64,000 nt of DNA from Halalkalibacter okhensis (GTDB lineage: Bacteria > Bacillota > Bacilli > Bacillales > Bacillaceae_D): the NCBI RefSeq assembly GCF_000787375.1, contig NZ_JRJU01000007.1, positions 62,001 through 126,000 on the forward strand, written 5' to 3'. Under the pieces are notes generated by a model. That model was not told the DNA's origin, did no database searches, and saw nothing but the letters and a program-made list of their open reading frames with translations. Both the position numbers and the translations under genes were made by a program. Of the stretch, positions 44,302 to 52,608 are shown one piece after another; within the stretch, counting starts at the first letter, position 1; every line of letters starts with the position of its first letter.

Positions 44302-44520
44302 TTATCTATACCTGCTTTCCCAGTGGTCAGCTTGTAGGATTACATTTTTTATTTTCTGCTCAGTCTTCACACTCAAAGTTGATTTAAAATTAAACCACTG
44401 AGACAGTGCCGAACTTGAAACACCTATCGCTTTAGAAATATCTTTGTATGGAATACGTTTCAAGCGCCTTGTTTGATCTAGTTCAATTACTTCATCTTTT
44501 GTTAGTCGCTTCACTTTCAC
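44302..44520 (-). CDS. Small helix-turn-helix regulator (72 aa)
   Basis: ATG 44520, AAAAGGAGGGAG upstream. HTH: YKDISKAIGVSSSALSQWFN, then a basic helix. Possible Cro-like or late-gene regulator located between the polymerase operon and the small-gene run. Confidence 0.72.
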   Translation of the reverse strand: MKVKRLTKDEVIELDQTRRLKRIPYKDISKAIGVSSSALSQWFNFKSTLSVKTEQKIKNVILQADHWESRYR

Positions 44521-44686
44521 TCCCTCCTTTTCAGAGTAATTTATAATATATTTTCAGTAATAATTATTAAGCGTAAAAAAGAGAACAGGAGAGGAGAAAT
44601 AACCTGTTCTCTAAAGACTTAGTAAGCTGGCAATTGCTTACTAAAGTTAATATCGTTATATGGAAATGGGGGAAATCAACTTATTG

Positions 44687-44715
44687 TTGACAAACTCGAA
44701 ATTTAATACTATGAT
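44687..44715 (+). promoter_or_regulatory. Consensus-like sigma-A promoter (plus strand)
   Basis: TTGACA (44687-44692), 17-base spacer, TATGAT (44710-44715). Points toward the 3' end of the polymerase genes. No gene of normal size follows; a 10-codon ORF at 44788 has AGAGGGG upstream. Confidence 0.7.
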
Positions 44716-44826
44716 GTATAATAACGGGGTAAGTTTTAATTATAATATTAAAAATAAATTAGATTAAGAGGGGAATTCACCCTTCAGATGTCTGTAGTTC
44801 TTTCCTTTAGAGGGCATTAACGTCAT

Positions 44827-44874
44827 AAAAAAACACACCTCAAAAACCCAAATAAAATGTACTTTTTTGAGGTG
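44827..44874 (-). terminator. Terminator of the RNA polymerase operon
   Basis: CACCTCAAAAA pairs with TTTTTGAGGTG, 11 bp, with a T-run after it on the minus strand. Confidence 0.75.
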
Positions 44875-44903
44875 CTTACATTTAAAAACTGAATAACTCA
44901 GCG

Positions 44904-46127
44904 TTACATTTTTTGCTTCATTCTTCTTTTTCTTTGCCTTTCCCTCGCTTTCTCCTTCTTTCTCTTTTCATTACACTCTACACACCTAACCTGCCGCTGC
45001 TTCACTTGCTGAATCTCATTAGCACAATCGAAACATTTCACAAGTCCTTGTATATTCCTCCTAAGATTCCATATAATTACATGCCCTAGCGCATCCCATA
45101 ATGTATCCTTATTAGCACTTTCTTTTTCCTCGTATAAATACTTTACTAAAACATCCGTTACAAAAAAGATATCATCGTTTATCTTTAAAAGCTCATCCTT
45201 TATCGATCTAATCACACGAAACTTCACTTTATTCATTGATTTACCTTGTAGTTTAGCTTCCTTTTGTATATCCCAGTGCTTCCCCTTATTCAATTTCTCA
45301 TACCTATCAATAATTGCTTCAGCTTCTGGTGTATCAATTTTCCGACTCTCTACATGCATTAATTTTAAATAGTCATAGTCATCAACAACATTTTCCTCAA
45401 AGTGAACTCGATCACCAGTATTCGGAATTATGTTATCTAAGCGACTCATCACAGATTCATTTTTATCCGCAACCTGATTCCTCTTTTTATCCTTAGCATA
45501 CATAAAGAAATATGCAACCTTACCACTCGTATATTTTTTAATTGTTTCATTAACCTCTGGCGGACGTTCTGGCATCCATAACGACTTTGCAAAATCGATA
45601 CAAGCATTATTTTCAAACACTAGCCACTTTATCACCTTCAAGGCTTCTTCTTGTTCCTCATCCGTCCCTTTTTGCCATACATCACTATTCCATACCTTCG
45701 AGATATTGTTTGATATGTCACCTATGCTCATGTTTTTTGAATAAGCCGATATTAAGCTATCATAAATATTATCTTCATTAATTTTATCAGGCTTCGCTGA
45801 AGCTAATTCATAATCAAGTGGCACTACATTCTTTACATTACGTTCAGCTACTTCCACAATCGTATTGTCATTAACAATTAAGGAATCATCACCATCTACA
45901 TCAAACATTAGAATTTTGCTAATTGGATCATGAATGCTTGTATAAATACAATTGGATACAAACCATTCCAGAGTCTCACCACTCACAATATTAGCTCTAA
46001 GACAATGCTCTTTATACAAATGGGGGCTTCTTAGTACGTTCAACCTTTCTCCATTCTCATACAACTTACATGAAACTTCCCCATTCTGTAATAACCCTGT
46101 TGGCTTTTCTTGCTTCAAAAGAGCCAT
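44904..46127 (-). CDS. Two-barrel RNA polymerase, catalytic C-terminal part (YonO/QDE-1 type)
   Basis: 407 residues. Residues 76-80 are D-V-D-G-D, the catalytic triple-aspartate motif of the second double-psi beta-barrel in RNA polymerases of QDE-1/YonO type. Upstream is LRSPHLYKEH (32-41), matching the N-P-C-L-H-P-G-D site of cellular RdRPs, with HDPISKILMF before the aspartates. The C-terminus has a C-x-x-C...C-x-x-C zinc site and a basic tail. The first-barrel motifs are missing and are found in the gene just upstream, which overlaps by 13 bases in the other frame. So this is one polymerase in two chains or a broken gene. Confidence 0.8.
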   Translation of the reverse strand: MALLKQEKPTGLLQNGEVSCKLYENGERLNVLRSPHLYKEHCLRANIVSGETLEWFVSNCIYTSIHDPISKILMFDVDGDDSLIVNDNTIVEVAERNVKNVVPLDYELASAKPDKINEDNIYDSLISAYSKNMSIGDISNNISKVWNSDVWQKGTDEEQEEALKVIKWLVFENNACIDFAKSLWMPERPPEVNETIKKYTSGKVAYFFMYAKDKKRNQVADKNESVMSRLDNIIPNTGDRVHFEENVVDDYDYLKLMHVESRKIDTPEAEAIIDRYEKLNKGKHWDIQKEAKLQGKSMNKVKFRVIRSIKDELLKINDDIFFVTDVLVKYLYEEKESANKDTLWDALGHVIIWNLRRNIQGLVKCFDCANEIQQVKQRQVRCVECNEKRKKEKARERQRKRRMKQKM

Positions 46128-47797
46128 TGAGCAAACGCATATGTATCAGGTGAAATAAATGTCCTCTTAGTACCATTAAGAATCAACTTTCCTGACTTCG
46201 CACGAGTAATCAAGGATTTCTTCGTCTCTTTGATAGTTTCTTTACTATGTACATCATTCAATAAATTAGGATATATCTCTAGAGCTTGTTGGAAACTACT
46301 CTTCTTATCATTTTCACTGGTCACACCAAGAATCTCTAACATTATGTCTTTATCATTTCCGACACTTTTTATTTGATTAACTGTCTTTGAAGATATGCCA
46401 GATAACTCACCTTCCTTGAAGTCTGTAAGAGTCTGCAAGACTTGATAAGATAAGGTTTTATCAGTAAAGCTATCCTCATTTTCTTCTTCACTTGCAATAG
46501 CTGCTTGACAATTATATTGTTTAAACGCTCGCTTATAGGCATCCCAATCATCAAAGAACTTCCACATTTTAAATTGCGATTTAGTAAAAATAGTCGTTAT
46601 ACCTTTCTCAATCACGTTATGAGGCTCATTCCAAATATCATAAACTATCGGACTAGCTTCCTTATTCATATCAATAAACTTCTTAAAATTAAAAGGTACG
46701 ATCAAGCCTTTAAAATAGGGTAAACGAATCTGTATGGCTTTTTCGCTAACATCAAGTAAGCAAATACCAGCACCATCAGTATGAGGAATTGATATGTACT
46801 TTTCATCTGGTGTAATTTCATAAGTTTCCGAGTCAATATGTTCAACCTTACTCCATACGTCCGTTTCAAAGTCATCAACTACTATACATTTATCAATGTC
46901 AAAGCCCTCCCAAGGTACAGAAGCAGTCATTGTTAATGCGGTATAGGCATTATATTTATTAACGTTCATTCCACCTTGTTCATTAATCTTATCAATTGTT
47001 AAACCTGCATTTAGAGCATTTTTCACTTTCTCAGATACAGACTCACGCATAAATATAGACTTTTTATTTCTTATTGCTCCAGCAGATGAGGTATAGTACT
47101 TGTAAAGCTCTCGCTTGCCATCTTTATAGTAGTAAAATCCTTTTTTGACTAAACTCTCAAAAACCTTGTATCTAAAAGCACGAATCATAATAATATCAGT
47201 GGTTGTACTATTTTTTCCAACTCCTAGTGTACGAGTAAGAACAGAATCAAATTGACTTACCTTATTAGAATCCTTCAAATCCTCTTGCCTCATTACACGT
47301 ACACCTTTATGCTGATCAGCTTCATTATCAAGTAATTCTTTGAGCTTATTAATACGCTCCTTCACTGGCTTAAATAGTTCGATTTTCTTCTTGCGAATAT
47401 CCTTTTTTATCTCCTTGATATCCTTTTGATTCTTCTCGATATCCTTTGGAGACTTCTGAAGTAATTCGATGATCTCAGCCTCAAGATCTTCATTGAAAAA
47501 ATTCATAAGAAACTTCATCGAAGGCTTGTTAGGTTTATATTGATCTCCAAGCTTAGTAAAAGACAGATTCTTATAATACTGATCAACTTTCTCATCAGTA
47601 ACATTCTTGAGTTTCTCCAGCTTATTTAATTCCTTTTTGTATAAACTTAAACCCAAGCTCAAGCTTTGCTTTTCTTTATGTAGTTCATGCTCATTATCAT
47701 TCAGGAAACTATCAGTCGATAAAGAGTAAATGTAAATTTGCTTGCTTAGGTTTCCTTCCATTTCAACTAGTTCATTTTCCATTAGAATATCTGTCAT
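46115..47797 (-). CDS. Two-barrel RNA polymerase, N-terminal part (first barrel)
   Basis: 560 residues, ATG 47797 with AAGGAG upstream. A long coiled-coil region (about 35-160) precedes the core: TSSAGAIRNKKSIFMRE, TASVPWEGFDIDKCIVVDDFE, then H-T-D-G-A-G (339-344) and I-Q-I-R-L-P-Y-F-K-G (355-364). These match the S-D-G-x-G and A-F-Q-I-R-x-x-x-x-K-G motifs of the first barrel in cellular RdRP/YonO enzymes. The catalytic D-x-D-G-D is in the next ORF. No portion after AFAQWLF continues the enzyme. YonO of SPbeta is a single 905-residue RNA polymerase; the two ORFs here add to a similar size. Confidence 0.8.
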   Translation of the reverse strand: MTDILMENELVEMEGNLSKQIYIYSLSTDSFLNDNEHELHKEKQSLSLGLSLYKKELNKLEKLKNVTDEKVDQYYKNLSFTKLGDQYKPNKPSMKFLMNFFNEDLEAEIIELLQKSPKDIEKNQKDIKEIKKDIRKKKIELFKPVKERINKLKELLDNEADQHKGVRVMRQEDLKDSNKVSQFDSVLTRTLGVGKNSTTTDIIMIRAFRYKVFESLVKKGFYYYKDGKRELYKYYTSSAGAIRNKKSIFMRESVSEKVKNALNAGLTIDKINEQGGMNVNKYNAYTALTMTASVPWEGFDIDKCIVVDDFETDVWSKVEHIDSETYEITPDEKYISIPHTDGAGICLLDVSEKAIQIRLPYFKGLIVPFNFKKFIDMNKEASPIVYDIWNEPHNVIEKGITTIFTKSQFKMWKFFDDWDAYKRAFKQYNCQAAIASEEENEDSFTDKTLSYQVLQTLTDFKEGELSGISSKTVNQIKSVGNDKDIMLEILGVTSENDKKSSFQQALEIYPNLLNDVHSKETIKETKKSLITRAKSGKLILNGTKRTFISPDTYAFAQWLF

Positions 47798-47855
47798 TCA
47801 ATCGACTCCTTCTATTTTCATTTTTGATTTTTATATGTAAAGCAAGTTCAAAACC

Positions 47856-47929
47856 TTGGGGGAAGTAAAAGCGGGAAGATCATTCTTCCACGTTGTTCCA
47901 GAATGACTTCTTCGACCGCTTTCCCCCAA
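47856..47929 (-). other. Large hairpin upstream of the polymerase genes
   Basis: TTGGGGGAA...AGCGG...GATCATTC folds on GAATGACTTC...CCGCTTTCCCCCAA, about 25 paired bases with a few bulges, in the 236-base gap before the polymerase start. Confidence 0.6.
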
Positions 47930-47965
47930 ACCCCCTCGGTCGGTATGTATTTTTTAATAAGGTTG

Positions 47966-48029
47966 AAATTTGACACCTTGACCTACTAGTAGTATTTATT
48001 ATTTATTAGAGACTCAAGGTGTCAAATTT
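47966..48029. repeat. Perfect 16-bp inverted repeat
   Basis: AAATTTGACACCTTGA (47966-47981) and TCAAGGTGTCAAATTT (48014-48029), 32-base spacer. Each arm holds a TTGACA on one strand. Candidate operator, terminator or promoter pair. Confidence 0.7.
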
Positions 48030-48033
48030 TTAT

Positions 48034-49128
48034 CTAAGTAAATAAACTATCTAGTTCATCGGCTATTTTATTTGTGATTTCATTTGGCAAGGCCGGCTCT
48101 AACTTCACTTTTTTAACTTTATGTATTATATTTGTTGAACCAGCTTTAATTAAAATATGTAATAACTTTTCAGTGTCTTCTATGTAACTATCTTCAATTC
48201 TGCAATTATCAATTTCTAACGTACCCCATACAGCCTCATTTTCTTTCAAAGCCTTTTTGCGTCTTTCATTTGCGTTATGTAAAAATTTATTTATTATAGT
48301 TTCATTTAATTTATCTTTTTGTATCTCAACATCGTTTAAAAGCAGATCCAAAATACTGTTATATGATGCAAGAATACCTTTTCGATTAAGCGTTATGTCA
48401 TATACATAGTAATAAAAATCAATTTCATAAGCATTATCACTATAGATTTTTTCTTTCACACGTCGCTTAAATTCATACCATTTATTTGTACCAACAACAT
48501 CTGAAACTTTTTGTATTTTCTTGCCAATTGATTCAGCATTCATTTCATCTAAAACTTCTCGTTCAAAGCTGATTATAAATTCTTCTTCATCTGTATTGGC
48601 TAATTCATGTTGATAATCATCTAAACGTTTTATCATTATTGCTTTCTTGAAAAAGATACAACGTCTATCCTCTAGGCTCTTGAGTGCTCGCTTTATCGTC
48701 CCTCTGAAGCTCGAATCACTTGAACTATAAAAATCGTAAACAATAGCCCGATTAACATTTATATGTTGCGCAAACTTAGGAATCATTCTTCCACACTCAG
48801 AATAATTGGAGTTAGCCATATTCATCGTTCTCAGTAACTGATTGTTAGATTTCACTATCCGTTTTTCCTTATTTCTAGCCAATAAGTCTAAAATAAGGAG
48901 TTCCACTAAGCGAATATAGTCAGAACCATTCTTAAGCTTCGGCTTAGGCTTATCGTATATCTCCTCTATAATGAAAGAGCGCCCTTTCTTGGAGTACCTT
49001 AAGTATCGCTCTAAGTCTAATAGTTGATAAATCTTACCTTTACCACCTTTATATACGATCTCCAACTCAGCACATAAGGCTTTATAATTCTTTAACACTT
49101 GCCCTTCCCCTAGATTGCTAACTTTCAT
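48034..49128 (-). CDS. Hypothetical element protein (364 aa), DNA-binding-like
   Basis: 364 residues, mostly charged helices. The N-terminus KALCAELEIVYKGGKGKIYQLLDLERYLRYSKKG looks like a small winged-helix found at the start of several Firmicutes phage proteins. No catalytic motif seen. It ends just before the large inverted repeat and overlaps the 49125 gene by four bases (ATGA), so it belongs to the same operon. Confidence 0.6.
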   Translation of the reverse strand: MKVSNLGEGQVLKNYKALCAELEIVYKGGKGKIYQLLDLERYLRYSKKGRSFIIEEIYDKPKPKLKNGSDYIRLVELLILDLLARNKEKRIVKSNNQLLRTMNMANSNYSECGRMIPKFAQHINVNRAIVYDFYSSSDSSFRGTIKRALKSLEDRRCIFFKKAIMIKRLDDYQHELANTDEEEFIISFEREVLDEMNAESIGKKIQKVSDVVGTNKWYEFKRRVKEKIYSDNAYEIDFYYYVYDITLNRKGILASYNSILDLLLNDVEIQKDKLNETIINKFLHNANERRKKALKENEAVWGTLEIDNCRIEDSYIEDTEKLLHILIKAGSTNIIHKVKKVKLEPALPNEITNKIADELDSLFT

Positions 49129-49724
49129 TCAATCCCTCCATCCTTGTTCATTTTTATCCCAATCTCTTCAAAAAACTTATGTATTTCCTGCAACTTCTCC
49201 GTATGCTCTATCTCTATATGCTTATCTCTCGGCAAGCTTCCAGTCTTCTTATGCCATTCCCTTGCCCTATGTTCAACAGATCGTAAGCTCAACCTAACGC
49301 TTCTAATGATCATTTCATCATCACCATTTAAGAAGCGACTATTTGAAATATTGCGAACTATCTTTCCATTCTTGAATTCAACAGCATATATGTGTTTCTT
49401 TCGCACATGAGGAATGGTTTCATCATGGTTGTAAACTTTCCCACCTAAAATTATGTATCGATACCGCAACCACTTTAACTCACTGTAAAGCTGATCAAAC
49501 TTAAAGAGTGAATCCTTGCCACCATGATCAATGGTTTTACACAATTTGATTGCTGCAGAATCTGGTGTATCATCTTTTGGTTTATAGCCGTGATCCACTT
49601 TGACACCTTTATATGTAAATCTCACGTTGTCTTCAAAGAAGTGCTCAAAGCCATAGTGATAATGCGAGATTGGTATTTCTTGCTGGTTATGTAGTAACGT
49701 GAAGTTTGTATTTTTATATGGCAA
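49125..49724 (-). CDS. Hypothetical element protein (199 aa)
   Basis: ATG 49724 with AAAGGAGGC upstream. Beta-rich N-terminal, His-rich segments (HYHYGFEHFFEDN, HDETIPHVRKKHIY), C-terminal helices. The protein may be a small nuclease or a binding protein; no family recognised. Coupled to 48034. Confidence 0.55.
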   Translation of the reverse strand: MPYKNTNFTLLHNQQEIPISHYHYGFEHFFEDNVRFTYKGVKVDHGYKPKDDTPDSAAIKLCKTIDHGGKDSLFKFDQLYSELKWLRYRYIILGGKVYNHDETIPHVRKKHIYAVEFKNGKIVRNISNSRFLNGDDEMIIRSVRLSLRSVEHRAREWHKKTGSLPRDKHIEIEHTEKLQEIHKFFEEIGIKMNKDGGIE

Positions 49725-49781
49725 ATGGCAGCCTCCTTTTTAGTGTGATGAGAGGGCAATTAAGCCCCCCTCTATTATGTA

Positions 49782-49991
49782 TTACCTTAACTCTTCTAAT
49801 TCTTCTAAAATCGTATCAATCCTATTTCTTTGAGACTTAAGATGCTCACTTAGTTGATTAACAAGCCAACTGCGTTCGTTAGCTTTAAATCCACGCCTTA
49901 TAAATTCATCACCCAATTTATCAAGCGTTTTTTCATCAAGTTCAATTTCAATACAAATTTCTGACATTAATGCCCAAAGCTTATTATCCAA
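49782..49991 (-). CDS. Small helical protein (69 aa)
   Basis: ATG 49991. Acidic helix-rich, ICIEIELDEKTLDKLGDEF, ERSWLVNQLSEHLKSQRN. Possibly partner or regulator. Unknown. Confidence 0.55.
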   Translation of the reverse strand: MDNKLWALMSEICIEIELDEKTLDKLGDEFIRRGFKANERSWLVNQLSEHLKSQRNRIDTILEELEELR

Positions 49992-50054
49992 TTTAGTTTC
50001 TCCTATTCGTTTTAGATTGATAAGAGGGCAGTTAAGCCCCCTCTGTGATATGTA

Positions 50055-50609
50055 TTACTGAATTAACTCTTCTCTACCCAGAGCGACAACAAGCCTACCT
50101 TCACCATCATCGTTAGAAAGATACAACGTTATAAAACCTCGTTCTTCTTTACTATCTTCACTATAACCACCACTGTTTTCAATTTCTTCTGAAAAATACT
50201 CGCGGACTGTTAATAATGCATCCCCATTAATTTGTGGAATAACTTTATCTTTTACAGATTTAACTCTTCTTGAATCTAAAGGAGTAAATTCTTCAGCCAC
50301 TAATCCTAAACCAATTTCAGCAGTTTTATTTTCTACTCTTCTATTTAACGAGATATTATTCACGTAGCCATTAAATACGTTTATCACTAATGGACTACCT
50401 TCACCAAGACCAACATCAAAATATTTCAAACTACCATTCTCTTTAATAGGTTCACCATAAATTTCAATGTATTTTTCTAACTTTTCTCCAATTAAAGGGA
50501 ATTTAGGTCTAGACTCTTCATCCTTTTTTGGCAATTTCTCCCATTCTTCTTCGGTGCCAACAAACGTTAAAAACTGTTCTTTATCTGTCATTGAATTGTA
50601 TTTTTCCAT
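50055..50609 (-). CDS. Hypothetical element protein (184 aa)
   Basis: ATG 50609, directly after the upstream stop (shared base). Acidic soluble protein, mixed alpha/beta, with a conserved-looking YIEIYGEPIKENGSLKYFDVGLG. Unknown. Coupled with the 50609-50920 gene. Confidence 0.55.
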   Translation of the reverse strand: MEKYNSMTDKEQFLTFVGTEEEWEKLPKKDEESRPKFPLIGEKLEKYIEIYGEPIKENGSLKYFDVGLGEGSPLVINVFNGYVNNISLNRRVENKTAEIGLGLVAEEFTPLDSRRVKSVKDKVIPQINGDALLTVREYFSEEIENSGGYSEDSKEERGFITLYLSNDDGEGRLVVALGREELIQ

Positions 50610-50920
50610 TACTGAATTCCTCCTTTAGTTAACGCTTGCTCAATTAAAACAAATGCATCTAATCCTTCATCCGTCTCATCATCTAATTCAGTAGCTTCCA
50701 TAATCAAAGAAAGCAGAAGGCTTCCATTGTCATGAGCTGTTGCATATCCAACTACATGCTTTGCCAATGTTTCAAATGCTAGTTTGTAAGATTCAGGTGA
50801 ATAACTATCTTCTATAGAAATTGCGTCACCATTTACAAACTCATTCGCCTTTCCGTTTACTGCACTCGCCATTCCCATTACATCACTTACTCCGATAAAT
50901 TCCTTTTTGTTATTTTCCAT
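50609..50920 (-). CDS. Hypothetical element protein (103 aa)
   Basis: ATG 50920 with GGAGGT upstream. Acidic, helical (LLSLIMEATELDDETDEGLDAF). Unknown. Overlaps the 50055 gene by one base. Confidence 0.55.
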   Translation of the reverse strand: MENNKKEFIGVSDVMGMASAVNGKANEFVNGDAISIEDSYSPESYKLAFETLAKHVVGYATAHDNGSLLLSLIMEATELDDETDEGLDAFVLIEQALTKGGIQ

Positions 50921-51053
50921 TTTGCATTACCTCCAAATTTTATTTTTATTTTTAGTTTTATGTATTGTTACCAGTGACACGACAGCCGTTACGTTTATAG
51001 ATTGATAGAGTAGCTATAACATTTGTTCACCTCCTTAGATTGATAAAATTACC

Positions 51054-51653
51054 TTAATTTTTTAAAGCCTCAATCATTGATTTATGTATTCTCGTGAAGT
51101 CATGTATTTGTAATGAAATTGCGTCACCTTCAGGAAAATAAAAACCCAAGTTTAACTTTTCTAATTCGATATTTCTATTGTATAGCTCGTCTAATAAAAA
51201 CGTATCAATACTCATACCATCAATTTTGTCGTTAACATCCTTAATACTTATGTAAAGGAAATCATGATGCATTTCAATATCTTCAAAGTTTGAATAGTCA
51301 TATAGTACGTTTACTATTACTTCATAAATAGTCGATAGTAATTCATCATAATTAATGAAATCGTACACACTGTAAGAAATTTCATCATAATTGTCTTCTA
51401 GCTTATTAAACTTTTCTTGAGAAAGACTCCATGTAAAGACCCCTTCTTTAACAAAGATACGATCATTGAATAAATACTTGTATGAATTTTTATGTCCAGC
51501 TTTATAAAGCACATTAGCAATACTTTCAAGCTGATTTATTGAAGCTATTGTGTGATTTTCGTTCTCTTCTTTAACTACCTTGAAAAATGGGTGATCCTCA
51601 CTGTCAATTAAAATCCAATCTGTTACCATTGTGTCTTTTACTGTTTTATTCAT
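51054..51653 (-). CDS. Hypothetical element protein (199 aa)
   Basis: ATG 51653 with TGGAGG upstream. Acidic, many Asp/Tyr/Phe (YDEISYSVYDFINYDELL). No membrane segment. No family recognised. Part of the early operon that starts near 51.83 kb. Confidence 0.55.
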   Translation of the reverse strand: MNKTVKDTMVTDWILIDSEDHPFFKVVKEENENHTIASINQLESIANVLYKAGHKNSYKYLFNDRIFVKEGVFTWSLSQEKFNKLEDNYDEISYSVYDFINYDELLSTIYEVIVNVLYDYSNFEDIEMHHDFLYISIKDVNDKIDGMSIDTFLLDELYNRNIELEKLNLGFYFPEGDAISLQIHDFTRIHKSMIEALKN

Positions 51654-51687
51654 TTTGTATCCTCCATTAGATTAGTTTGCTTACTAT

Positions 51688-51831
51688 TTATACTAAAACT
51701 TGCTGAACGTATCGAATTTCTGTATCAACATGTTGCGGAAACTCAATATTTGCGTTGCTTAGTGCGTTTTTGTCATCTTCTGATAGCTGAAGAAAAGCAT
51801 TGATATAGATTTGCCCTAAAGAGTCTCTCAA
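51688..51831 (-). CDS. First gene of early operon, small protein (47 aa)
   Basis: TTG start at 51831 with AAAGGAGG eight bases upstream, a strong site. 47 residues, RDSLGQIYINAFLQLSEDDK. It follows the operators at 51853-51914, so it is the first gene transcribed leftward from the repressor region. Small Cro-like or antirepressor function is possible but not shown. Confidence 0.6.
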   Translation of the reverse strand: MRDSLGQIYINAFLQLSEDDKNALSNANIEFPQHVDTEIRYVQQVLV

Positions 51832-51852
51832 TCTCTCAACCTCCTTTCTAAA

Positions 51853-51914
51853 AATAATACTACACTACAAAATAATACAAGTCAATGTATTATTTTTATA
51901 AATAGTATTAATAC
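51853..51914. promoter_or_regulatory. Operator sites between divergent early genes
   Basis: AATAATAC at 51853-51860; AATAATAC-N8-GTATTATT at 51871-51894; and perfect palindrome GTATTAATAC at 51905-51914. These share the half-site GTATTA and lie between the repressor and the leftward operon. Confidence 0.65.
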
Positions 51915-51970
51915 ATGAATTTAAAAATATGCTACAATAGAAGAAACATTAAAACAGGTTGGTGGATAAG

Positions 51971-52501
51971 TTGAAGTTTGGAGATCTAGTTAGAAAACAT
52001 CGCAAACAAAAAGGACTTTCAGCCGTACAATTAGCTGAAGAAATAGGCGTAAGTCAGGGAACAATTTCTCATATTGAAACTGGAAGAAGAAATCCCAGTG
52101 ATAAAATAATGGCTAGATTGTTCCATGTATTGGAAATACCTAAGAAAGATATGGACGATTTTACTAATAGTATTACGTTAAAACCAGATAATGAAGGTGT
52201 ATTAGCAAGTAAGAATATAGTGTTTAATGGACACTTTATTAATTTGAGTATTAATATTACTGCTATTGCTAAAAGTATTAATGAATTAAAAACTGAAAAC
52301 GAAAAAGCTTTAGCTGATACATTTTATACGTTAGAAGGAAAAGACTACATAAATGAATTTGAGAAATTTATTAAGGAGCACGAGTCCGAAATAGATATAA
52401 GGTTAAAAAGTTATCATGATAAGGAGCTACGTTCATCTTTACAGTCGATACTTGAAAGTAGAGCAGATGCTGACGCATTTTTCGATAAAAAGAGTAATTA
52501 A
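51971..52501 (+). CDS. XRE-family repressor (CI-like)
   Basis: About 176 residues from a TTG at 51971 with GGTGG five bases upstream; the frame is open back to 51959. HTH: LVRKHRKQKGLSAVQLAEEIGVSQGTISHIETGRRNPSD. A C-terminal helical domain without an S24 protease pattern. Divergent from the early operon with palindromic operators between, as in lysogenic switches. Confidence 0.82.
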   Translation: MKFGDLVRKHRKQKGLSAVQLAEEIGVSQGTISHIETGRRNPSDKIMARLFHVLEIPKKDMDDFTNSITLKPDNEGVLASKNIVFNGHFINLSINITAIAKSINELKTENEKALADTFYTLEGKDYINEFEKFIKEHESEIDIRLKSYHDKELRSSLQSILESRADADAFFDKKSN

Positions 52502-52608
52502 ACGTTACTCTTTTTTAATTTATCCTCCAATTTTCCAAACTAACGCTAAAAACAATACGCAAGTACACGTACTAGCTATCACAATGAGTTTATCCATGTC
52601 TAAGAGCC

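Larger units (their letters stand above)
44521..44903. other. Gene-free region with paired hairpins and a plus-strand promoter
   Basis: About 380 bases hold no gene over 12 codons. Visible: a 10-bp hairpin AGAGAACAGG/CCTGTTCTCT (44580-44612), followed by TTTTTT on the minus strand; a second hairpin TTAGTAAGC/GCTTACTAA (44619-44645); an AT-rich tract; and the promoter at 44687. Possible replication origin or control region. Confidence 0.5.

Noticed and set aside
44788-44820. 10-codon plus-strand ORF (MSVVLSFRGH) after the 44687 promoter
   Set aside because: Has a loosely placed AGAGGGG, but is too short to support as a gene; mentioned only with the region.
46369-46723. ORFs on both strands within the N-terminal polymerase gene
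   Set aside because: Shadows of the 560-aa frame.
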